A stretch of 64,000 nucleotides of DNA from Rhizobium sp. SEMIA4064 (lineage in GTDB: Bacteria > Pseudomonadota > Alphaproteobacteria > Rhizobiales > Rhizobiaceae). How positions within the stretch are numbered: position 1 is the stretch's first letter; each line of letters begins with the position of its first letter. Shown here in pieces: positions 18,978 to 27,959 of this stretch. Below the pieces are notes generated by a model. That model searched no databases. It had not been told where the DNA came from and was given only the letters and a program-made list of their open reading frames with translations. The position numbers were made by a program, and so were the translations under genes. Location of the stretch: NCBI RefSeq assembly GCF_003025035.1, contig NZ_PYJN01000016.1:124001-188000 (forward strand), written 5' to 3'.

Positions 18978-20147
18978 TTGCTCATAGCAGACCCAGAAGA
19001 CCGCAATGCCGGTAGACTGCCCTCTCGCAAAGGGCCTTTCGCACCCATCTTCCGCACCGTTCTAATTTGCATCGCGCTCTGCGCCGGCATTGCATCTTAC
19101 ATCTATGGCGATCGCATTATTGGTTACGCCGAGAAGGTGGTAGCAGCGAAGCCGGATCCGGCGTTGCTGGCCGTCTATAAGCAGTACGATATCGATCCGC
19201 TGCCGAATGTCGTTGCCGGTCGTAACCCGATGTCCACCTATCTTGACATGCTGCGTCGCGAGCCATGTGATTGGAACGCGCTCTACCAATTCGGCACGGA
19301 ATTACAGGCACAGGGTTATCGCCACGAGGCTGCGATCGTGCTTGTGGCGTTTTCCAATAAGTGCACCCCCTCCAATGTTGCCCTTCAGAGTGCGGCGAGC
19401 ATTCTTCTTAATCTGAGCGAATTCGACCAAGCGCTGAAGGTCGCCAATGACTTGATCACGATGACGCCGGGCGTGCCGGATTACCATTTCCTGCGAGCGC
19501 AAATCCGGCAAAGAGCAAAGAAATATCGCGACGCCATCGGCGACTACTATTCAGTTATCGGCCTCACAGAGAACGTGGCAAACCTGAACAGCCTCACCTA
19601 TGAGGGCATTTCCGACAGCTACCGTGCGCTCGGCGACTATTGCGCGGCGATCACTCCGCTGGAGAGCTGGATCTCGATCAACCCTGATCGGAACGACACC
19701 CCTGTCGTGCGTGGCATCATCAAGAACTATGCCGCACAAGGAAAATGTACGTCCACCTATGCGACAGGCAGCGATCGTTTCCCAACGCAGGGCAAGAACG
19801 TCATCGTTGCCAAAGTGTCGATCAATGGCGTCAGTGGCAATTTCATAGTCGACACCGGCGCCGGATTCGTCAGCGTCACCAAGGCGTTCGCGTCCCGCGC
19901 CAACCTGCAAGTCGATTCCGCCAACGACATCTTGCTGCAGACGGCCAACGGCGTATCGCAAGGCACGCGAACGTCTGCGGCTCTGGTGAAAATTGGACGC
20001 GTCGAGGCTAATGACGTCGCCACCGTCGTCTTCAACGACGATATGGCACTTGGCGGTGCCATCGACGGTCTGCTCGGCCGTTCGTTCCTCTCGCGCTTTG
20101 ACGTCACCTTCGGCGCCCATGAATGGCGGATCGAAACAAAGGAATAG
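18978..20147 (+). CDS. membrane-anchored TPR protein with retropepsin-like aspartic protease domain
   Basis: About 389 residues. One membrane helix near the N-terminus (FRTVLICIALCAGIASYIYG) is followed by a helical TPR-like region (about 100-270). A C-terminal single-domain aspartic protease fold (about 280-389) has the catalytic motif FIVDTGAGFVSV and the LLGRSFLSRFD loop. Such TIGR02281-like proteins would dimerise to form one active site. TTG 18978 is favoured because GGAG lies 7 nt upstream; TTG 18924 and GTG 18927 in the same frame lack a site. A second protease of this family lies at 55166-55867. Substrate unknown. Confidence 0.72.
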   Translation: MLIADPEDRNAGRLPSRKGPFAPIFRTVLICIALCAGIASYIYGDRIIGYAEKVVAAKPDPALLAVYKQYDIDPLPNVVAGRNPMSTYLDMLRREPCDWNALYQFGTELQAQGYRHEAAIVLVAFSNKCTPSNVALQSAASILLNLSEFDQALKVANDLITMTPGVPDYHFLRAQIRQRAKKYRDAIGDYYSVIGLTENVANLNSLTYEGISDSYRALGDYCAAITPLESWISINPDRNDTPVVRGIIKNYAAQGKCTSTYATGSDRFPTQGKNVIVAKVSINGVSGNFIVDTGAGFVSVTKAFASRANLQVDSANDILLQTANGVSQGTRTSAALVKIGRVEANDVATVVFNDDMALGGAIDGLLGRSFLSRFDVTFGAHEWRIETKE

Positions 20148-20240
20148 CGCCAGCCAGCCTTTTTTTTATTTACCTCGGCTTTACACGAAACCTCTTCGCG
20201 TGCATCCACGCGAGGATTGCAGGTCCAAGCACTTAAATGA

Positions 20241-20265
20241 CAAAAGGCGGTCCAATGGACCGCCT
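20241..20265 (-). terminator. rho-independent terminator of the L,D-transpeptidase gene
   Basis: Inverted repeat AGGCGGTCCA/TGGACCGCCT (20245-20254 with 20256-20265), followed on the minus strand by TTTTG, about 30 bp after the stop at 20293. Confidence 0.75.
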
Positions 20266-20292
20266 CTCGGTATTCTTAAAGTTCATCCGCAA

Positions 20293-22191
20293 TCAAATCT
20301 GTGCGGTGCGCGCCTTGGTCGTCGCGTCGAGCGCCTTCTGCGTTGCCGCATCGCGATCGTAGACGTCGTTGAAATACTGCACGACGCCATCCTTGTTCGG
20401 CCAAGCCGTGAAGTAGGCGATGTAGATCGGGAACTTCTGCGGCACGGGCACGGCTTTGTTCTGGCCGGTGGCGATCTGCTTTGCGATATCATCGACCGTC
20501 GTGTTCAGCACGGCAGCAGCCATGGCACGCGGATCTGCAAGACGGACGCAGCCGTGGCTGAGCGCGCGCATATCCTTCTTGAAGAAGCTCTTCTGCGGTG
20601 TGTCATGCATGTAGATCGCATGCGAATTCGGGAAAAGGATCTTCAGCTCGCCCAGCGCATTGTCGCTGCTCGGCGGCTGGCGGACGGAGACGTTCTTCGT
20701 CGAGCCATACCAGTCAACGCTGGTGGACGCGACGGCATGGCCACCAACTTCGACCTGGTAACCCATGCGATCGAGATAGTTCGGATCGGCGCGCAGCTTC
20801 GGCAGCATTTCGTTGATGATGATCGACTGCGGAACGCCCCAGAACGGGTTGAACTCGACCGTCTGGACCTGATCTTCGAAGAAGAAGGTCTGATGCTCCT
20901 TGCCGCCCACGACGACGCGCATCGACAGTTGTTCGTGATTGTTGTTGTGGTAGTAGACCATGAAGGCCGGCTGGTTGATGAAGACGTAGCGCGGGCCGAG
21001 TTCAGTCGGCAGCCAACGCAACTGCTCCATGGCGATGACCAGTTTCTGGATCTTCGAGTCGTTGTTTTCGCCAACCATGGCGCGAACGGAAGACTGGCCG
21101 ATGACGCCATCAGACGTCAGGCCCTTTTCCTTCTGGAAGTCTTCGACGAGCGTGACGAGCTCCGGCGTATAGTCCGGCGTGCCCTTGTAGGCAGCGAGCG
21201 TCACGGCGTTCTTGACCTTCAGCGCATCCGAGCCGCGATGCTGGATAGCCTTGACGATGTTGGCCATTTCCGGCGAACTGCCGCCCGGCTTTAGGGTGCC
21301 GCTCAACGAGATGGAGATGTGCGTGCTGTCATTGCCGCTTTCGGCGCGAAGCTTGGCAAGCTCAGCCTTCAGCTCCCCGAACTCCTGGTTCGAAGGGCTA
21401 CGGCTGTTGAGATAGGCGGCGACATCCGGGCTTGCACGCAGCAGGCCGAGAACCGGCGTCAGATTGACGTCCTTGCGCTTGAAATCGTGATAACCGGAGA
21501 TCTTGTTCGGGTCGAGACGGCCGCGGATCGTGTCCTGAACGAACATCAGCACCTTGCCGGAAAGTGCAAGTTCGAATTGCATCAACGCGCGGTCACGCAT
21601 CGTCGGATCGACGCTTGCCGGATCGAAGCTCGGCGCTTGGACAGCATAGTCGGCAGGATCAAGGCCAACGGAGCCGGCATCGGCCAGAACAGCCATGGCA
21701 GCCTTCGCCTTGTCACCGACTGCGTTGTCGGCAACCCAAACGAGCGGCTTGCTCTGATCGGCATAGTAAGCCTCGAGCGCCTTGGCGACGTCATTCGTCG
21801 CCATCACGCGAGCTTCGGTCAGATAGCGACGCTGCGAAGCGCTGGTGTCGACCGCAACCGGCGTAGCGGATGCGTCGGCGACCGCGCCAGTTACCACCGG
21901 ATCGGCAAAGCGGTTCGATGCCACGAGGCGCATGGGATCGGGTTTGTAGGTATAATATTTAGGCGCACTGACGCTGGGCAGCGGCTCTTTTGCCTGTACT
22001 GGCGCATCGGCGCCAAGACCAGTCGGTGCCTGATTGGCCGTGACCGGGGCGGAGATTTGCGTGCTCTGCTGGCGTCCCTGCCCGCCGCGAATGAAGTCCA
22101 TGAGAGACATTGCATTTGCGGACGTCGCGCCGGCGGCGATGCAGCAGGAAAGAGCCAGAACGGATGCTGCGGCTTTGGTGACAAGTTTCAT
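20293..22191 (-). CDS. L,D-transpeptidase, YcbB-like
   Basis: A 632-residue periplasmic enzyme that cross-links peptidoglycan stem peptides through 3-3 bonds. A signal peptide (about residues 1-27) and a Gln/Pro-rich linker precede a scaffold region. A peptidoglycan-binding domain (LVTLVEDFQKEKGLTSDGVIG, about 340-380) and a YkuD catalytic domain follow, with HDTPQ and SHGCVRL, catalytic Cys548. The order is that of the YcbB/LdtD group. L,D-transpeptidases are important in polar-growing Rhizobiales. A CtrA-like half site lies upstream. Confidence 0.92.
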   Translation of the reverse strand: MKLVTKAAASVLALSCCIAAGATSANAMSLMDFIRGGQGRQQSTQISAPVTANQAPTGLGADAPVQAKEPLPSVSAPKYYTYKPDPMRLVASNRFADPVVTGAVADASATPVAVDTSASQRRYLTEARVMATNDVAKALEAYYADQSKPLVWVADNAVGDKAKAAMAVLADAGSVGLDPADYAVQAPSFDPASVDPTMRDRALMQFELALSGKVLMFVQDTIRGRLDPNKISGYHDFKRKDVNLTPVLGLLRASPDVAAYLNSRSPSNQEFGELKAELAKLRAESGNDSTHISISLSGTLKPGGSSPEMANIVKAIQHRGSDALKVKNAVTLAAYKGTPDYTPELVTLVEDFQKEKGLTSDGVIGQSSVRAMVGENNDSKIQKLVIAMEQLRWLPTELGPRYVFINQPAFMVYYHNNNHEQLSMRVVVGGKEHQTFFFEDQVQTVEFNPFWGVPQSIIINEMLPKLRADPNYLDRMGYQVEVGGHAVASTSVDWYGSTKNVSVRQPPSSDNALGELKILFPNSHAIYMHDTPQKSFFKKDMRALSHGCVRLADPRAMAAAVLNTTVDDIAKQIATGQNKAVPVPQKFPIYIAYFTAWPNKDGVVQYFNDVYDRDAATQKALDATTKARTAQI

Positions 22192-22608
22192 TCTCTAATC
22201 AGTCCCTGTATCAAGCGGTAGTTTCGAGACAGATGGTGCTGTTTTCCAATCAACTCGGCCGCGATGTTCCAAACACCGTTTAACCATTAGAATTAAAACG
22301 GCCAGACCCCGTCTTTCGTTCAATGCCTCAACTTTGTGTGAAAAAGCGAAAGCGAACTTCGCGGTTTAGTTCACACAAAATTATGAAATTATTAGTTAAT
22401 TTTTTATTGAATTTTCGCGCGGTTTTTGAGTGGCAATAAAGACGCTCTGAAGAATATCTATCGAGCGTGTTAAAAAGAACACGGCCTTCCTTATCGTGTC
22501 AAAAACATGATAGAAACACTCATAAAATCTCCTTCCGCTGTTTCCTTGCGCATTGTTCGGACCTATATGACAGCTATCCTTTTCAACGGAAAAGCAGGAC
22601 CAGGGACA
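22192..22608. other. AT-rich divergent intergenic region (L,D-transpeptidase / fumC)
   Basis: This 417-bp stretch has no convincing gene. It carries a CtrA-like site (22280-22296) and a 6-bp dyad CGTGTT/AACACG (22466-22483). The fumC frame is open back to 22507 but that part is unlike fumarase. The low GC fits promoters for both flanking genes. Confidence 0.6.
22280..22296. promoter_or_regulatory. candidate CtrA-type site
   Basis: TTAACCAT (22280-22287) matches the half-site of the cell-cycle regulator CtrA, and a second TTAA follows at 22293-22296. The spacing is 9 bp instead of the canonical 7, so this is only suggestive. It lies about 90 bp upstream of the L,D-transpeptidase start. Confidence 0.35.
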
Positions 22609-24000
22609 ATGACCTCCACCCGCACCGAAACCGACACTTTTGGCCCGATCGAAGTGGCAAGCGACCGCTATTGGGGCGCGCAGGCACAGCGCTCGCTCGG
22701 CAACTTCAAGATCGGCTGGGAGAAGCAGCCTCTGTCGATCGTACGTGCCCTCGGTATTGTGAAGCAGGCCGCCGCCCGCGCCAATGTGGAGCTTAGCCAG
22801 TTGGATCCCGCTCTCGGTAAAGTGATCGCCGAGGCGGCGCAGGAAGTGATCGACGGCAAGCTCAACGAGCATTTCCCGCTGGTCGTCTGGCAAACAGGCT
22901 CCGGCACGCAGTCGAACATGAATGCCAATGAGGTGATCTCGAACCGCGCGATTGAAATGCTGGGCGGCGTCATGGGCTCGAAGAAGCCGGTGCATCCGAA
23001 CGATCACGTCAATATGAGCCAGTCGTCGAACGACACCTACCCGACAGCGATGCATATCGCCTGCGCCGAGCAGATCGTCCATCATCTGCTGCCGGCTCTG
23101 CGGCATCTGCATGCCGCCTTGGAAAAGAAGGTTTCGGACTTCGCCCACATCATCAAGATCGGCCGCACCCACACGCAGGACGCCACGCCACTGACGCTTG
23201 GCCAGGAGTTTTCCGGCTATGCCGCCCAGGTTGCGTCTTCGATCAAGCGGATCGAACTGACACTGCCGGGCCTTTGCGAACTCGCACAGGGCGGCACGGC
23301 CGTCGGAACGGGCCTCAACGCGCCGATCGGCTTTGCGGAAAAGGTGGCGAACGAGATCGCCGAGATCACCGGCCTGCCCTTTGTCACCGCGCCGAACAAG
23401 TTCGAGGCCTTAGCCGCCCATGATTCGATGGTCTTCAGCCATGGCGCCATCAATGCCGCTGCCGCCGCTCTCTTCAAGATCGCCAACGATATCCGCCTGC
23501 TCGGCTCCGGCCCCCGCTCCGGCCTTGGCGAGCTGGCTTTGCCGGAAAACGAGCCTGGCTCGTCGATCATGCCGGGCAAAGTCAATCCAACGCAGTGCGA
23601 GGCGCTAACGCAGGTCTGCATTCACATCTTCGGCAACAATACCGCGCTGACCTTTGCCGACAGCCAGGGTCATTTCGAGCTGAACGTCTACAATCCGATG
23701 ATGGCCTATAACTTCCTGCAGTCGGTCCAACTGCTCGGCGACGCCGCCGTTTCCTTCACCGACAATTGCGTCGTCGGCATCGAGGCGCGCGAGGACAATA
23801 TCAAGGCCGGCCTGGAGCGTTCACTGATGCTGGTGACAGCGCTCGCTCCGAAAATCGGCTACGACAATGCCGCCAAGATTGCCAAGACGGCCCATAAGAA
23901 TGGTACGACGTTGAAGGAGGAGGCTTTGGCGAGCGGTCTGGTCTCGGCAGAAGATTATGATGCAATTGTTCGTCCGGAAACGATGATTGGGCCGAAGTGA
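22609..24000 (+). CDS. fumC: class II fumarate hydratase
   Basis: A 463-residue oxygen-stable fumarase of the TCA cycle (fumarate to malate). Family features: [27 protein letters not shown], the active-site TYPTAMH and [16 protein letters not shown] segments, and the signature [14 protein letters not shown] 22609 is the usual family start ([16 protein letters not shown]) and is preceded by AGGG; an upstream in-frame start at 22507 adds 34 residues unlike any fumarase. A second, unrelated fumarase gene lies 362 bp downstream. Confidence 0.96.
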   Translation: MTSTRTETDTFGPIEVASDRYWGAQAQRSLGNFKIGWEKQPLSIVRALGIVKQAAARANVELSQLDPALGKVIAEAAQEVIDGKLNEHFPLVVWQTGSGTQSNMNANEVISNRAIEMLGGVMGSKKPVHPNDHVNMSQSSNDTYPTAMHIACAEQIVHHLLPALRHLHAALEKKVSDFAHIIKIGRTHTQDATPLTLGQEFSGYAAQVASSIKRIELTLPGLCELAQGGTAVGTGLNAPIGFAEKVANEIAEITGLPFVTAPNKFEALAAHDSMVFSHGAINAAAAALFKIANDIRLLGSGPRSGLGELALPENEPGSSIMPGKVNPTQCEALTQVCIHIFGNNTALTFADSQGHFELNVYNPMMAYNFLQSVQLLGDAAVSFTDNCVVGIEAREDNIKAGLERSLMLVTALAPKIGYDNAAKIAKTAHKNGTTLKEEALASGLVSAEDYDAIVRPETMIGPK

Positions 24001-24050
24001 ATTCCCCGTTTATTGATCGTCAGGCAGGTTTCCGGCTGACGCAATGGTCT

Positions 24051-24195
24051 GCCGGCCCCCTCACCCCAACCCTATCCCGCTCATGCGGGGCGAGGGAGTT
24101 TACCTCGTTAAACTATGAATTTCCCAACGCCATTGTCTTGCACGGCCGTCCCCTCTGCCCGCATGCGGGCAGAGGGCTAGGGTGAGGGGGCCGGC
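24051..24195. repeat. composite palindromic intergenic repeat (RIME-like)
   Basis: A 145-bp element between the two fumarase genes. Its outer arms (24051-24073 and 24173-24195) are inverted copies matching at about 21 of 23 positions. Inside each arm lies a smaller palindrome: CCCGC..GCGGGG near 24077-24090, and the near-perfect CTGCCCGCATGCGGGCAG at 24155-24172. The form, two large palindromes with GC-rich arms, resembles rhizobial intergenic mosaic elements (RIME) and REP-like repeats. No ORF is involved; transcripts through it would fold strongly. Confidence 0.75.
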
Positions 24196-24361
24196 ACAAG
24201 ATTTCCCCACCGGAAAATCCACCCGACCCGCGTATGCCCTATGACAACCTCCCTTTTGAAATTTCGAGATAGCATCCAACCAATTGCATTTGACCCTTGC
24301 CGGATTTAGACCGTTCGCAAACGTCTCCTCCGCCACATCAAGGCATTGAAAGGTCCCCCGC

Positions 24362-25969
24362 ATGGCTGACGATCTCTTTCCCCTCGGCGACGACGCCACT
24401 CCCTATCGCAAGATTTCCGGCGACTACGTCTCCGTAGACACGTTCAAGGGCCAGGAAATCCTGACTGTGGACCCGGAAGGCATCCGCCTGCTCGCCGAGA
24501 CGGCTTTCGCGGATATCAATCACCTGCTGCGCCCCGGTCACCTGAAGCAGTTGGCCTCGATCCTAGAAGACCCCGAAGCCACCGATAACGACCGCTTCGT
24601 TGCCTATGATCTGCTGAAAAACGCCAATATCGCCGCCGGCGGTGTGCTGCCCATGTGCCAGGACACCGGCACCGCGATCATCATGGGCAAGAAAGGCCGT
24701 CGCGTCTGGACCGAAGGCGGCGACAGCGCGGCTCTGGCAAAGGGCGTGCTCGACGCCTACGAGAAGAAGAACCTGCGCTATTCGCAGCTCGCGCCCATCA
24801 AGATGTTCGAGGAAAAGAACACCAAGAACAATCTCCCCGCCCAGATCGACATCTACGAAGAAGGCACCGACGCCTACGAATTCCTCTTCGTCGCCAAGGG
24901 CGGCGGCTCGGCCAACAAAACCTTCCTCTATCAGGGCACGCCGTCGCTGCTCACCCACGATCGCATGCTGGATTTCCTCAAGGAAAAGATCCTGACGCTC
25001 GGCACGGCTGCCTGTCCCCCCTACCATCTGGCGATCGTCATCGGCGGCACGTCGGCGGAGATGAACCTCAAAACGGTCAAGCTTGCCTCGACGCGCTATC
25101 TCGACTGTCTTCCCGCGGAAGGCTCCGAAAGCGGGCACGCCTTCCGGGATATCGAAATGGAAAAGGAAATCCATAAGCTGACGCAGAGCCTCGGCGTCGG
25201 TGCGCAGTTCGGCGGCAAATATTTCTGCCACGACGTCCGCGTCATCCGCCTGCCCCGTCATGGCGCTTCTCTGCCGATCGGCCTTGGCGTCTCCTGTTCC
25301 GCCGATCGTCAGGCCAAGGGCAAGATCACGCGCGACGGTATCTTCATCGAGCAGCTCGAAACCGATCCGTCGAAATACATGCCCGAAATCGACGAGGCCA
25401 AGCTTTCCGAATCGATGGTCCGCATCGACCTCAACAAGCCGATGGCCGAGATCCTGGCGGAACTGTCGCAGCATCCGGTCAAGACCCGCCTCTCGCTGAC
25501 CGGCACGATCATCGTCGCCCGCGACCTTGCGCACGCAAAGATCCGCGAGCGCCTGGAAAAGGGTCAGGGCATGCCGGACTATCTGAAGAATCACCCGGTT
25601 TACTACGCTGGCCCTGCCAAGACGCCCGCCGGCTACGCCTCCGGTTCCTTCGGCCCGACGACGGCCGGGCGTATGGACAGCTACGTGGACCAGTTCCAGT
25701 CCTTCGGCGGCTCCATGGTAATGCTCGCCAAGGGTAACCGCTCGCGCGCCGTGCGCGAGGCCTGCAAGGCACATGGCGGTTTCTATCTCGGCTCGATCGG
25801 TGGCCCGGCCGCCCGTCTCGCTCAGGACTGCATCAAAAAGGTCGAGGTGTTGGAATATCCCGAGCTCGGCATGGAAGCAGTCTGGAAAATCGAAGTTGAA
25901 GACTTCCCGGCCTTTATAGTTATCGATAACAAGGGCAACGATTTCTTCCAAGAACTCAATCTCGGCTGA
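24362..25969 (+). CDS. class I fumarate hydratase (iron-sulfur)
   Basis: A 535-residue [4Fe-4S] fumarase catalysing the same reaction as FumC but oxygen-sensitive. The cluster cysteines are visible in [21 protein letters not shown] and [13 protein letters not shown]. The [13 protein letters not shown] loop and the C-terminal domain ([28 protein letters not shown]) are typical of the FumA/FumB single-chain type. AAGG precedes ATG 24362. A strong terminator follows. A tartrate dehydratase-like specificity cannot be excluded by eye. Confidence 0.94.
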   Translation: MADDLFPLGDDATPYRKISGDYVSVDTFKGQEILTVDPEGIRLLAETAFADINHLLRPGHLKQLASILEDPEATDNDRFVAYDLLKNANIAAGGVLPMCQDTGTAIIMGKKGRRVWTEGGDSAALAKGVLDAYEKKNLRYSQLAPIKMFEEKNTKNNLPAQIDIYEEGTDAYEFLFVAKGGGSANKTFLYQGTPSLLTHDRMLDFLKEKILTLGTAACPPYHLAIVIGGTSAEMNLKTVKLASTRYLDCLPAEGSESGHAFRDIEMEKEIHKLTQSLGVGAQFGGKYFCHDVRVIRLPRHGASLPIGLGVSCSADRQAKGKITRDGIFIEQLETDPSKYMPEIDEAKLSESMVRIDLNKPMAEILAELSQHPVKTRLSLTGTIIVARDLAHAKIRERLEKGQGMPDYLKNHPVYYAGPAKTPAGYASGSFGPTTAGRMDSYVDQFQSFGGSMVMLAKGNRSRAVREACKAHGGFYLGSIGGPAARLAQDCIKKVEVLEYPELGMEAVWKIEVEDFPAFIVIDNKGNDFFQELNLG

Positions 25970-25990
25970 CCTTTATCACTAATCACATAA

Positions 25991-26020
25991 AAGAAGGCGC
26001 CATCTTGGCGCCTTCTTTTT
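25991..26020 (+). terminator. rho-independent terminator of the class I fumarase gene
   Basis: Perfect 11-bp stem AAGAAGGCGCC/GGCGCCTTCTT (25991-26001 with 26007-26017, 5-nt loop), running into a T-tract, 22 bp after the stop codon. Confidence 0.92.
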
Positions 26021-26162
26021 GCAAGCATTTCTTCTTCACAGTAAAGTTATTTCTCTGTCCGATTTCATGTAAGATTTTATATTCATTGCCTTAATCTTTT
26101 TCAAAGAATCTTAGGCTAAGTAAAAACAGTGCTTTCATGAAATCATTTAATGGAGTTCGCCG

Positions 26163-27227
26163 ATGAGTACGGTGGTTGCGCCCAAGGCGCAAGTTCCCGA
26201 CGTGGCAGGACAGATTACCTATGCCATGCGATCCATGGGGGTCGCGCCGATCCCGCGCAATTACGAACTTTTCTATGAAGCCTATATTGGTTCCAATCCT
26301 GCCTTGACCCGCGAGCTTGCCGCGCTTGGCAGCAACGCCACGCAGGAAGAATTGGACGCACTCGGCGCCCAGCACTTCGCCCACCATGCCGGCCGGATTT
26401 TCGACGACGCTCACACCCGCCTGATCACGGAGCTCGATGCTGTACTGCGCACGCTGCGGCAAGAACAGACTTCACTCGAAAGCTACAATCGGCTGCTGGG
26501 CGAAACGTGCGAACGTATCACGTCCAAGAACAACAACAGCGTCGACCTGCTACGCAGCGCCATCGACATGCTGGCGGAAGCGACCGGCGACACCATGGCG
26601 CACGGCGAAAAGACCGTCGAGAATGTCGCCCAGCGCAGCCACGAAATGGACCAGGTGCGCAAGGAGTTGGACGAATACAAGCGTATCGCCAATACCGACT
26701 CTCTGACGCGACTCTCCAATCGCCGCGCCTTCGATGATCGCCTGGCCACCATCTTCGACAATCAGATGGCCCGCCCCGTCACTGCGCTAGTGCTGGCCGA
26801 TATCGATTACTTCAAGAAGATCAACGACACCTACGGTCATCCGGTCGGCGACAAGATCCTCGCGACCGTCGCCTCTCTCATCCGTGCCAATGTCCGCCGC
26901 GACGCCTTCGTCGCCCGTACCGGCGGCGAGGAATTCGCGCTGATCCTGGAAGGCACGCGGGAAGAGGTCATGGCGGTCTGCGAACGTATCCGCCGTGCAC
27001 TCGAGGCAACGCCGTTCAAGAACTCCCGCACCGGAGTCAACTACGGGCCGATCACTCTTTCGCTCGGCATCTGCATGGCCTCGGAAGCCGGAGATCCCGG
27101 CGAACTCTACAGCAAGACCGACATTGCGCTCTATAGCGCCAAGAACGCCGGCCGTAACTGTAGCAGTATCTACCAAGACGGTATGCAGAAAGACTTCACG
27201 AAAAGCTGGCTAATCTACAAAAGCTAG
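26163..27227 (+). CDS. GGDEF-domain diguanylate cyclase
   Basis: A 354-residue cytoplasmic protein. The N-terminal half (1-170) is helical, ending in a coiled coil (KTVENVAQRSHEMDQVRKEL). The GGDEF domain runs from about 178 to 345 with TDSLTRLSNRRAF, metal-binding Asp213 (VLADIDYFKKIN) and the intact active site GGEEF at 254-258. Cyclic di-GMP synthesis is therefore expected. I see no RxxD inhibitory site at the standard spacing before GGEEF, so product inhibition may be absent. GGAG precedes ATG 26163. Confidence 0.92.
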   Translation: MSTVVAPKAQVPDVAGQITYAMRSMGVAPIPRNYELFYEAYIGSNPALTRELAALGSNATQEELDALGAQHFAHHAGRIFDDAHTRLITELDAVLRTLRQEQTSLESYNRLLGETCERITSKNNNSVDLLRSAIDMLAEATGDTMAHGEKTVENVAQRSHEMDQVRKELDEYKRIANTDSLTRLSNRRAFDDRLATIFDNQMARPVTALVLADIDYFKKINDTYGHPVGDKILATVASLIRANVRRDAFVARTGGEEFALILEGTREEVMAVCERIRRALEATPFKNSRTGVNYGPITLSLGICMASEAGDPGELYSKTDIALYSAKNAGRNCSSIYQDGMQKDFTKSWLIYKS

Positions 27228-27249
27228 AGCTGAAATCAGAACTAGAGCC

Positions 27250-27291
27250 AATCCGCCGGCGCCGCTCTTCCTGGCGCGCCGGCGGATTTTT
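27250..27291 (+). terminator. rho-independent terminator of the GGDEF gene
   Basis: 13-bp stem AATCCGCCGGCGC/GCGCCGGCGGATT (27250-27262 with 27276-27288) followed by T residues. It ends at the stop codon of the convergent gene. Confidence 0.85.
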
Positions 27292-27292
27292 A

Positions 27293-27901
27293 TTACCACA
27301 TGCTTTTGGCGGCTCGCGCCGGCCATTCGCGGTCATAGGTCTCTTGATCGAAATCGCCCTTCGCCGCCTTCAGCAACATGCCGGGCGTCGGCAGGCTCGC
27401 CGGATCGATAAATGTCTCCGTCTTCCAGAGTTCGGCACGCATCACGGCCCGCGCGCATTGGAAATAGACCTCGTCGATGGTGATCACCACGACGCTGCGC
27501 GGATGCTTGCCCTCCATCTCGAAGCTCGCCAGCAGGCTTTCCTCGATGGAGACGACCGCACGGCCATTGAGGCGCATCGTGGTGTTCGAGCTGGGAATCA
27601 GGAACATCAGCGCTATGCGGGGATCCCTGACGATATTGGCCAGTGAATCGACACGATTGTTGCCGCGCCAGTCGGGAAGCAAAAGCGTCTTGTCATCCTG
27701 CACGCGCACGACACCGCCCAAGTCACCGCGCGGTGAGCAATCCAACCCTTCCGTGCCTACCGTCGCCAGCGCCATGAAGGGCGATGCTTCGATCATCCGG
27801 CGATAAAGTGGCGTCAACGCAGTGGTCACCTTGGCGATCGATGCTTCGCTCGTGCCGCCATAGAGCTCATTCAATTCTTCAACGGAAGTGATGATCCGCA
27901 T
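27293..27901 (-). CDS. pyridoxamine 5'-phosphate oxidase-like FMN-binding protein
   Basis: A 202-residue split-barrel flavoprotein: FMALATVGTEGLDCSPRGD, then LLLPDWRGNNRVDSLANIV, RIALMFLIP and GRAVVS form the PNPOx-like FMN fold. The DCSPRGD and WRGNNR blocks match the MSMEG_1061-type subfamily rather than true PdxH, which makes pyridoxal phosphate; the real substrate is unknown. GAGGTAAC before ATG 27901 is a good ribosome binding site. It stands alone. Confidence 0.82.
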   Translation of the reverse strand: MRIITSVEELNELYGGTSEASIAKVTTALTPLYRRMIEASPFMALATVGTEGLDCSPRGDLGGVVRVQDDKTLLLPDWRGNNRVDSLANIVRDPRIALMFLIPSSNTTMRLNGRAVVSIEESLLASFEMEGKHPRSVVVITIDEVYFQCARAVMRAELWKTETFIDPASLPTPGMLLKAAKGDFDQETYDREWPARAAKSMW

Positions 27902-27959
27902 GTTACCTCACGTCATTTTGATCCGGATACCGGCGGGTTAGACGCAAGGCGTGACGCTG

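Noticed and set aside
24563-25951. 462-codon minus-strand frame opposite the class I fumarase
   Set aside because: Antisense shadow; the plus frame carries all fumarase cysteine motifs.
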